The position numbers and the translations under genes were made by a program. A stretch of 55,465 bases of DNA, from assembly GCA_026196225.1 (NCBI GenBank), contig JAPHRD010000059.1:1-55465 (forward strand), in the 5' to 3' direction. How positions within the stretch are numbered: position 1 is the first letter of the stretch; each line of letters begins with the position of its first letter. The notes under the pieces were generated by a model. It was not told the DNA's origin, made no database searches, and worked only from the letters and a program-made list of their open reading frames with translations. This stretch comes from Motiliproteus sp. (GTDB taxonomy: Bacteria > Pseudomonadota > Gammaproteobacteria > Pseudomonadales > Balneatricaceae). Positions 48,991 to 55,465 of this stretch are shown here, piece by piece.

Positions 48991-50511
48991 TTATGCGGTT
49001 TCCTCCTTGAGTTCCGGTGGATGCTTTTTCGCCTTGCTTTTCATCTTGATGCTCGATAACACAAAGAAGATCGAGAGCGCGATAAACACCCATGAGAAGG
49101 GTGATGCAAAAAACAGGTGGTATTCACCGCCGACGATGGCGAAGGCTTGATCCAGGTTCTGTTCAAGGAACGGAGTAAGAATAAAGCCGATAATAAATAC
49201 CGCCGGATTCAGTCCAACCATGCGCATACCGTAGCCGATGGCCATAAAGGCGATCAGGACCAGGATGTCGTTCATGTTTTGTCCCGCTGTGAAAGCACCG
49301 GTAAAGGCAAAAGCAGTTACGCAGGGGAAGATGTAATAGCGACGCAGTGACGCCATCTTCACGAAGAACTTGAAACCTGAGCGCGCGATCCCCAGCAGGA
49401 ACAGATCGGTAATCAGGAAACCGGCAAAGATCGCGTAGATGGTTTCTGTGTGCTCAAAAAAGATCATCGGGCCGGGGGTCAGACCGTGGATCAGGAAGGC
49501 CCCCATTAACAGTGCAGCAACGTCATCACCAGGAATACTCAAAGTCAGCATGGGGATCATGCTGGAACCACACACTGCGTTATTGGCAGACTCTGCCGCA
49601 GCAATACCCTCAACAGAGCCTTTGGTGTACTCCTCCGGTTTTTTGGACGTTCGCTTCGCCTCGCCGTAAGCGATAAAGGCGGCTGTACTTGAACCCAGCC
49701 CCGGCAGCGCGCCGATAAAGGTTCCGATACCACTGGATTTTAGGATGGTTGGGAAGACCTTGAGATACTCTTTAAGACTGATTCGGTTATCAGCGGGATT
49801 GGGCGAGCGGGTAATCGCCAGCTCATGATGGGGTATGCTGCGACGGCGGATAACATTGATCACTTCCGGCATCACCAGAATACCGATCAACATAGGGGTA
49901 AAGGTAAAGCCGCCGATCAGCTCGTCGATACCGAAGGTAAAGCGGGCGGAGCCGGTAATGGAATCCATCCCCACCATGGCACATAACATACCCAGGCAGC
50001 ATGACAGCAAACCACGGGGAATGGACTCACCTGCCATCGATGCGATAACGGTAAAAGCAAACAACAGCAGGAACACCTTCTCGATGGGCCCCGCCTGCAG
50101 CGAGATGGTCGAAATCGGTGCCGCCACCAAAATCAGCACCAAGGTGGCCAGCATTTCACCGGATACTGACGAGAACAGAGAGATATCCAGCGCCTTACCA
50201 GACTTCCCTTTTTTGGTCAGTGCATGACCGTCCTGAGCGGTGAGGAAGGATGCCGCCGCACCGGGCGTGTTGATCAGAATCGCCGAAATAGAACCACCGT
50301 AAATCCCCGCCTTGTATACCGCCAGCAGCATGGTAATACCGACTATGGGATCGACGTAGAAAGTCATCGGCAACATGATGGCAATGGCCATAATGGCGGA
50401 AATACCGGGAATCGCACCGAAAGTAATGCCGATAACAACCCCTAGAATAATCCCCAGAATCGGACCGACTGACAGGATCGAAGCAAAGCCACTCGCTATA
50501 TTCTCAAACAT
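48991..50511 (-). CDS. tctA: TTT-family large membrane subunit
   Basis: The 506-residue protein has about 12 hydrophobic helices and the two conserved TctA loops, IPGISAIMAIAIMLPMTF (about 34-51) and GIGTFIGALPGLGSSTAAFI (about 262-281), which shape the sodium/substrate pathway. GGGAG eight bases before the ATG supports the start. It begins 14 bp after tctB and precedes tctC on the same strand. Confidence 0.95.
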   Translation of the reverse strand: MFENIASGFASILSVGPILGIILGVVIGITFGAIPGISAIMAIAIMLPMTFYVDPIVGITMLLAVYKAGIYGGSISAILINTPGAAASFLTAQDGHALTKKGKSGKALDISLFSSVSGEMLATLVLILVAAPISTISLQAGPIEKVFLLLFAFTVIASMAGESIPRGLLSCCLGMLCAMVGMDSITGSARFTFGIDELIGGFTFTPMLIGILVMPEVINVIRRRSIPHHELAITRSPNPADNRISLKEYLKVFPTILKSSGIGTFIGALPGLGSSTAAFIAYGEAKRTSKKPEEYTKGSVEGIAAAESANNAVCGSSMIPMLTLSIPGDDVAALLMGAFLIHGLTPGPMIFFEHTETIYAIFAGFLITDLFLLGIARSGFKFFVKMASLRRYYIFPCVTAFAFTGAFTAGQNMNDILVLIAFMAIGYGMRMVGLNPAVFIIGFILTPFLEQNLDQAFAIVGGEYHLFFASPFSWVFIALSIFFVLSSIKMKSKAKKHPPELKEETA

Positions 50512-50525
50512 CTGACTATCTCCCG

Positions 50526-50990
50526 TTATAGAGTCCAGGTTGGTAGATACACCCGCAGAAACTCTCTAGATCCGTAAAAGATCAGCACCGGTGTGATAAC
50601 AGAGGTGGCAATAATCGGTACCCAGTTGCGGCCACCAAGCAGCAGCGCAACCGCCAACATCACGAATGTGGTGGCGATCATAAAGCCCACGTAAGGAACG
50701 GCGAGCCAATAGCCGATGAAAATTCCGAGATAAACAAAGACACCGAAGAAACCGTCAGTAATGATGATTTCCCGACTTTCGATCTGAGAGCCCGCAGCAA
50801 GATTTCTCAGGGACTGAATAGCGATGGTGGATGCGAATATGATAATCAGGCCAGCAACTATACGGGGCAGGAACATAATTCCCAGGTCGCTTTCTGCGCC
50901 ACCCTCAGCCAGATTATCGTTGGTCAGTATGATCAATGAAGCAATGATCAAAAATGTCGACAAAACAACGTCTATTTTTCTTCTATCCAT
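50526..50990 (-). CDS. tctB: TTT-family small membrane subunit
   Basis: The 154-residue subunit has four predicted helices (about 8-25, 40-60, 85-105 and 110-140), including the family-like FLPRIVAGLIIIFA stretch. The ATG at 50990 gives MDRRKIDVVLS, and AGGTAG lies upstream. A longer frame to 51056 has no such support. As first gene of the operon its upstream region (50991-51725) contains the control region shared with the divergent RidA gene. Confidence 0.88.
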   Translation of the reverse strand: MDRRKIDVVLSTFLIIASLIILTNDNLAEGGAESDLGIMFLPRIVAGLIIIFASTIAIQSLRNLAAGSQIESREIIITDGFFGVFVYLGIFIGYWLAVPYVGFMIATTFVMLAVALLLGGRNWVPIIATSVITPVLIFYGSREFLRVYLPTWTL

Positions 50991-51056
50991 TGAACTACCT
51001 GAATAATTTTTATTGTTATAGGTCCCGGTAAACTGTTTCACCCAGCCACCGCCCAA

Positions 51057-51725
51057 ACACTTCTTTGTGCCTGGAACTGTCCTCTCGTCTTCGAAGAGGT
51101 TGATATTTATCCAGTGTAATTAAACAGAATATAGATTCAACTCGAAAAAATATTTGATTATATAAGTTTTGCTTATGTTTATTTTGTTCCCATATTTATC
51201 GTTAACGGTATGAGATGTATCGAATAGAAAGCATTCCAATCAAAATATGCTGATTAGAACTAAAACTGGAAAAAGGGATATAAGAAATAGCCGTTGCAAC
51301 TGACCAATTGGCAGAGCACTTCGCTTTAAGCAAACGGGTAAACAGTAACGGCACTGCTCCAGCACACCAATCTTTACTGATGCACTCAGCAAACCGGTTT
51401 CACACTCATAAGAAATTCTAATGAATTGGTAAATATAACCGATTTGGAATTATGTTTTATTCGGTCAAATAATAAAAACAACAAGGCTCTGATGCTGAAT
51501 TGTGCTTCACAACAGGCCGAATATAACAATAAAAGAAGACTTCGATGTCCGCATCGCCGGTGATTATTCATCACCCCTCACTCCCTTCTCTTATTTGATT
51601 CGGTGACGTTGCTGTACGCAGGTTGCCCGCCCCTATATCGCAGATTTTCTGGGGCACGGAACCTATCTTTTTACGCAGTTCAGTTGATCAGATCTATCAA
51701 CAATCACTACCGGGTAGCTAACAAG
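51057..51725. other. long divergent regulatory region
   Basis: About 670 bp without a supportable gene between tctB and ridA. The part from 51100 to 51250 is strongly AT-rich and suits the tct promoter. The rest is mixed. Several short open frames lack ribosome sites and do not resemble proteins. I see no riboswitch or RNA gene. Confidence 0.6.
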
Positions 51726-52073
51726 ATGATCCAACGTCAACATTCCAATCATCGTATGAGTCAGCTGGTTTGCGCAGGCAACATTATCTGGACAGCTGGC
51801 CAGGTTGCCAAAAACCCCCAAGAGGATATGGCTGGCCAAACCCGTCAGATTCTTGCTCAGATCGACTCACTCCTGGCTGACGCCGAAACCGATAAAAGCA
51901 GTTTGGTGAGCGCCAATATCTGGGTCTCGGATATCACCCAGTTCCAGCAAATGAATGAAGTGTGGGATGCCTGGGTAGACGCAGAAAACCCGCCCGTTCG
52001 CGCTTGCGTAGAATCAGCTCTGGCACGTTCAGAGCTGCTGGTTGAGATCCAAGTAACGGCCTATAAGGCATAA
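51726..52073 (+). CDS. RidA-family enamine/imine deaminase
   Basis: The 115-residue protein belongs to the RidA/YjgF family, which hydrolyses reactive 2-aminoacrylate-type imines made by PLP and flavin amino-acid enzymes. The key arginine is R92 in NPPVRACVESALAR, and the glutamate is E107 in VEIQVTAYKA. It starts at the ATG 51726; the frame extends upstream without support. It lies 34 bases before a DadA-like FAD oxidase gene whose imine product it could scavenge. Confidence 0.9.
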   Translation: MIQRQHSNHRMSQLVCAGNIIWTAGQVAKNPQEDMAGQTRQILAQIDSLLADAETDKSSLVSANIWVSDITQFQQMNEVWDAWVDAENPPVRACVESALARSELLVEIQVTAYKA

Positions 52074-52107
52074 GCATTCAGATTATGCAGTCTGCCAGGT
52101 AGCAAAA

Positions 52108-53349
52108 ATGAATAACAAAAATATCGGAATCATTGGCGCAGGTATTGTCGGTTTAGCGACTGCTCTCAGCCTTCAAAAAGCGGGATTCAAGGTCACTCTT
52201 ATTGATAAAGAGGATCCAGGTATGGGAGCCTCTTTCGGCAACGCAGGCCTGTTTGCCGATTACGCCCGTCTCCCCTTCGCTAAGTTTGCGATGATGTGCA
52301 AAATGCCCGGGATGCTGTTGGATAAAACCAGTCCTCTCTCCATGCAAGGCCGTTATCTACCCAATCTGATGCCCTATGGCTGGGAATTTTTTAAAGCCTG
52401 CTTCCCCACCCGATATGCTCAGGGCAAGTTGGTAATGCGTTCACTCCAGGAGTTAGCTTTCGATACTGATCAGGATTTGCTTTCCCTGACCAATGCACAG
52501 GACCTGATCAAATCTGAGGGCTGTCTTGGACTCTTTGCTACTGACCAAGGACTAGCTGATGCCAGAAACGGTGACCTTCAAGAGCGACGTGAGCAAGGCG
52601 TTAACCTTGAATTTGTCGATGCTGACCAGGTCCGACAACTGGAACCGGATCTAGCCCCTTTTTATGCGGGTGGCGTGTTCTATCCCGATACCCGCTTTAC
52701 CGTGAGTCCTGTTGAACTGAGCCGACGCTACGCCAGCCACTTTTCTTCTATGGGTGGCGACATCCTTCAGGAAGCAGTGGAAGCGATTCAACCTAGCGAA
52801 GATAGTGTCAGCCTTCGACTCAGTAACAGCACCAAGAACTTTGATCAGGTAGTGATCTGCACAGGTGTGGCATCCAAAGAGATGCTTAAACAAATTGGCG
52901 TTTCCATCCCGCTGGTCAGCGAACGGGGCTATCATCTGTCAATGAATACCGGAGAAAAATCCCTGACACGTCCGGTTGGATGGCTGGACAACTCCATCTT
53001 TCTTACCCCGATGGAAGATGGAGTGCGTCTGGCAGGCACTGCAGAATTTGCCTTTGAAGATGCGCCGCTGAATCACAAACGTGCGGCAACCATGCTGGAT
53101 CACGCCAAGGTGATGTTGGGCGAGACACCTACAATCAACTCAACCTGGGTTGGTAGTCGACCATCAACCCCTGACACCTTGCCCGTGATCGGGCGACTTG
53201 AATCCCACCCCCGCATTACGGTGGGATTTGGGCACGGCCATCTTGGACTGACTTTCGCCGCCATCACCGGCAGATTGATTACAGAAACGATTCAACAGCA
53301 GACAACAGCAGTGGATCTGAAACCCTTTTCCGCTGCGCGATTTAACTGA
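52108..53349 (+). CDS. DadA-like FAD-dependent D-amino acid dehydrogenase
   Basis: The 413-residue flavoprotein has an N-terminal FAD-binding motif GIIGAGIVGLATALSLQKAG (residues 7-26) and the DAO fold, with RPSTPDTLPVIGRLE and GFGHGHLGLTFAAITGRLI near the C-terminus, both typical of DadA. It would oxidise a D-amino acid to a 2-keto acid and ammonia via an imine, passing electrons to the respiratory chain. Substrate preference is not readable. The gene is flanked by RidA and racemase-family genes on the same strand and is divergent from the tct operon. Confidence 0.9.
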   Translation: MNNKNIGIIGAGIVGLATALSLQKAGFKVTLIDKEDPGMGASFGNAGLFADYARLPFAKFAMMCKMPGMLLDKTSPLSMQGRYLPNLMPYGWEFFKACFPTRYAQGKLVMRSLQELAFDTDQDLLSLTNAQDLIKSEGCLGLFATDQGLADARNGDLQERREQGVNLEFVDADQVRQLEPDLAPFYAGGVFYPDTRFTVSPVELSRRYASHFSSMGGDILQEAVEAIQPSEDSVSLRLSNSTKNFDQVVICTGVASKEMLKQIGVSIPLVSERGYHLSMNTGEKSLTRPVGWLDNSIFLTPMEDGVRLAGTAEFAFEDAPLNHKRAATMLDHAKVMLGETPTINSTWVGSRPSTPDTLPVIGRLESHPRITVGFGHGHLGLTFAAITGRLITETIQQQTTAVDLKPFSAARFN

Positions 53350-53361
53350 CGAGACATTGAT

Positions 53362-54078
53362 ATGATCATCAAAGGCGGTATCAACGTATGCGGACTCTCC
53401 ATGGGCGTTATCTCCCTGGAGTCCTACTTTCCAAAGCCCGCGGGCCATATAAAAAACCCCGGAAGTTTCGACTTCCCAATTTTCTATAAGACAGTTCAAG
53501 GTGCGACCATCGACCGTCTGATCCACGAGCGGGATCCAGAACTCCTAAAGCCTTTTATTGAAGCGGCACAGGAACTGGAACGCGAAGGGGTCAAGGCGAT
53601 CACCGGTAGCTGCGGATTTCTCGCGTTGCATCAAAAAGCCCTTGCAGACGCAGTCAACGTACCCGTGTTTATGTCCAGCCTGATTCAGGTCCCACTGGTC
53701 TCCCGTTTCTTAAAAAGCGACCAGAAAGTGGGCGTAGTTGTCGCCAACGATGAAGCCCTCACCGAAGACCACCTGATAGGTGTTGGCATCGCCGATGAAC
53801 CCATCGTAGTGGTCGGCATGCAGCATCAGAAACAGTTTGCTGAAGTCATCCTGAGAGGTGAAACGGACGATCTGGATATGGATCTTTTCGAGGAAGAACT
53901 AGGCTCCGTTGTACAGAACATGCTGAACAACAATCCCGATGTGGGGGCTATTGTCCTCGAATGTACTGACCTTTCACATTTCGCCCCCAAACTTCAACAG
54001 AGATTTAATCTACCTATCTTTGATCTCAGCAGCCTCACTCGCATGGTTGCTGCTGCAGTCGATCGCCAGATAGCCTGA
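53362..54078 (+). CDS. aspartate/glutamate racemase-family protein
   Basis: The 238-residue protein has two cysteines in the positions used for two-base racemisation or decarboxylation, C84 in GSCGFL and C201 in LECTDLSHFAP. Family members include Asp/Glu and hydantoin racemases and arylmalonate/maleate enzymes; the sequence does not decide among them. It starts 12 bases after the dadA-like gene, so the two are co-transcribed, and a strong terminator follows. It may interconvert D and L forms so that the oxidase can act. Confidence 0.82.
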   Translation: MIIKGGINVCGLSMGVISLESYFPKPAGHIKNPGSFDFPIFYKTVQGATIDRLIHERDPELLKPFIEAAQELEREGVKAITGSCGFLALHQKALADAVNVPVFMSSLIQVPLVSRFLKSDQKVGVVVANDEALTEDHLIGVGIADEPIVVVGMQHQKQFAEVILRGETDDLDMDLFEEELGSVVQNMLNNNPDVGAIVLECTDLSHFAPKLQQRFNLPIFDLSSLTRMVAAAVDRQIA

Positions 54079-54141
54079 TACCCCCTCTTCTTTGAGGAGA
54101 TGTTTAAACCAAATTCTATAGTGGTACTGTCGTCCACATTT

Positions 54142-54176
54142 GCCGGTTCGGAGCCTAGCTTCAACCGGCTTTTTTA
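54142..54176 (+). terminator. intrinsic terminator of the ridA-dadA-racemase operon
   Basis: GCCGGTT (54142-54148) pairs with AACCGGC (54163-54169), followed by T7. It lies 64 bases after the racemase stop codon. Confidence 0.9.
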
Positions 54177-54326
54177 TAGAATTTTGTAAGGATTTCAGGG
54201 TAATGAAGAATCTATCAGCTGGACTTATAGATTCGTCAAAATTACTGAATTGAACCAGGCCAGTGCATCGGGATAATGCGCGCTTCCTTAATTCTGAAGT
54301 CACTATTATTTTGCGATTACCAACAC

Positions 54327-55250
54327 ATGCACAGTTACGGTTTGATACAGGGTGGTCTGTTCTGGACTACCGTCGCTTACGTGGTTTGGGGGCTAATGCC
54401 GCTGTTCTACCAGCACCTGCGCGGCGTCGAAGCGATGGAGATCTTTGCTCTACGCGTTCTCTGCTCCGTCCCTTTAATGGCGATATTGCTGTGGGCAACC
54501 GTAACCCCCATGCGTGTGTTCACCATGCTGATGAGTCCGAAGACTTTCTTCTGGCTGTTTCTCTCTACACTGTGCATCTCCTGCAGCTGGTATCTCAACA
54601 CCTGGGGAGCAACTCATGGTCAGGTACTGTTGGTCAGCCTAGCCTACTTTCTGACACCGCTCATCAGCATTCTGATCGGCGTCTTGTGCTTTAGTGAACG
54701 TCTGACTCCTCTGCAACTGGTTGCCTTAGTGCTTTGCGCCAGCGGCTTTATCTACGCCTGCATGAGCTTGGACCAGTTTCCCTGGATTACCATTGGTATC
54801 GCCCTCTCCTTTGGCTGTTACGGGGTGATTAAAAAGCAGGTCAGAATTGATACCCTCAATGGGCTATCTGCGGAAACACTGTTGATGGTCCCTTTCGCCC
54901 TGTTCTACCTGATCGGTACACAGGGCCAGGCACACTGGGAGATGGGTGAGGAAAGCACTCGCTTGCTACTGATCATGACAGCGCCAATGACGATTATTCC
55001 GCTGGGACTGTTTGCCTTCGGTGTCGCAAAGGTAAAGAACATCTCAACTATCGCGGTGTTGCAGTACATCGAGCCAACGCTCTATTTCCTGCTGGCGGTA
55101 TTTGCTTTTGGTGAGTTGATCGATATGGAGCGCCTGACCACCTTCATACTGGTATGGATCGGATTTATCATTTTCACCCTGGATGCAATCCGCCGCGCTA
55201 AAACAGCAAAATCAGCTGCTGAAGTCAGTTTGGATAAGCTGACCGGCTAA
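54327..55250 (+). CDS. rarD: RarD/EamA-family permease
   Basis: The 307-residue membrane protein has about ten helices and the RarD pattern: AYVVWGLMPLFYQHL near the N-terminus, RVLCSVPLMAILL, the asparagine-containing NTWGATHGQVLLVSLAYFLTP and ISTIAVLQYIEPTLYFLLAVF. The ATG at 54327 gives the expected short N-terminus. The upstream ATG at 54276 is possible but adds an untypical tail. No ribosome site is obvious at either. Its transport substrate is unknown. Confidence 0.85.
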   Translation: MHSYGLIQGGLFWTTVAYVVWGLMPLFYQHLRGVEAMEIFALRVLCSVPLMAILLWATVTPMRVFTMLMSPKTFFWLFLSTLCISCSWYLNTWGATHGQVLLVSLAYFLTPLISILIGVLCFSERLTPLQLVALVLCASGFIYACMSLDQFPWITIGIALSFGCYGVIKKQVRIDTLNGLSAETLLMVPFALFYLIGTQGQAHWEMGEESTRLLLIMTAPMTIIPLGLFAFGVAKVKNISTIAVLQYIEPTLYFLLAVFAFGELIDMERLTTFILVWIGFIIFTLDAIRRAKTAKSAAEVSLDKLTG

Positions 55251-55374
55251 GTTAATCCCTTCAAGTAAAGCCGGAACCTCTTTTGCTTAAAGGGGTCAAT
55301 GACTTAAATGCTTTAAAACACTAGAGTATTTATAGGTACTGGCGATTGCGGGTAACCTTTATCAGACTAACCCG

Positions 55375-55465
55375 GATTTTTCATGAAGGCCTAAACAGAA
55401 ACGGCTGAAAGCCTTATGCTTGTTGGTGTCTAGACAACTCACACAGGGCTACAGCCGTGAGCAAA
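55375..55465 (+). mobile_element. possible left end of an insertion sequence, cut by the window
   Basis: A segment starting CCGGATTTTTCATGAA shifts abruptly from AT-rich intergenic sequence. It is followed by short imperfect inverted repeats (ACGGCTG/CAGCCGT) and ends with a GTG preceded by AGGG at 55457, where a gene could start (GTG AGC AAA). The end and the spacing to the start codon look like an IS left end. The call rests on appearance only. Confidence 0.3.

Noticed and set aside
47927-49093. Longer tctC start at 49093
   Set aside because: The extra residues lack a signal peptide; the ATG at 48871 has a good ribosome site and a normal signal sequence.
51295-51370. tRNA-like stretch (TTGGCAGAGCA as in a D-loop)
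   Set aside because: No T-loop GTTCGA sequence, no acceptor stem and no anticodon stem could be found.
51386-51574. Small minus-strand frame in the tct/ridA gap
   Set aside because: No ribosome site, low-complexity leucine-rich product and no resemblance to a protein family.

Overview
The window looks like a chromosome segment of a marine or brackish, facultatively respiring gammaproteobacterium of the Oceanospirillales/Oceanospirillaceae kind. This is inferred from gene content, not from a search. The content includes a Na+-translocating oxaloacetate decarboxylase (oadGAB), divergent dnaQ/rnhA next to gloB/mltD, a complete yejABEF peptide importer, an FNR-type regulator with all four cluster cysteines, cold-shock proteins, and several catabolic operons for amino and fatty acids. 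No tRNA, rRNA or CRISPR array was found.

Layout. (1) Positions 1-6300 are a small accessory patch. It holds a probably truncated hypothetical gene at an IS/MITE-like end, a YdjM-type membrane hydrolase, a membrane-anchored protein of unknown function followed by an 81-bp decayed copy of the hydrolase 3' end, a small unknown gene, a cold-shock gene, a frameshifted GGDEF scrap, a ~170-bp inverted-repeat element, a secreted cysteine-rich protein with two 55-residue repeats, another unknown gene, and yjdM. (2) 6300-10550: a beta-alanine catabolic pair (aminotransferase and CoA-acylating semialdehyde dehydrogenase) with a divergent LysR regulator. (3) 10550-20260: housekeeping genes dnaQ, rnhA, a CbbR-like LysR regulator, oadGAB, a methyltransferase, gloB and mltD. 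(4) 20380-28680: yejABEF, then an unusual serC/serA-like pair with a clear terminator. (5) 28830-33670: a periplasmic-sensor PAS-PAS-GGDEF-EAL protein, an FNR homologue with an FNR-like box in its own promoter, and a lipoprotein cytochrome c. (6) 33800-37470: fadH and a dienoyl-CoA isomerase, divergent from a TetR regulator across two matching operator-like palindromes. (7) 37600-39860: small genes, a second cold-shock gene with a recognisable promoter and a long leader, maiA and an FmdE-like orphan. (8) 39950-46710: a complete leucine/isovalerate operon liuABCDE behind two copies of an ATACG-N4-CGTAT palindrome. (9) 46750-54180: a LysR regulator and a tripartite tricarboxylate (TTT) transporter tctBAC, divergent from ridA, a DadA-like oxidase and an Asp/Glu racemase-family gene. 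(10) The last kilobase holds a RarD-type permease and what may be the start of an insertion sequence.

The catabolic blocks converge on central metabolism. Beta-alanine, leucine and unsaturated fatty acids give acetyl-CoA and acetoacetate. OadGAB decarboxylates oxaloacetate to pyruvate and exports Na+. The least explained material is the first 6 kb and the TTT/RidA/DadA/racemase block, which may form a transport-and-degradation route for a D-amino acid or related compound.
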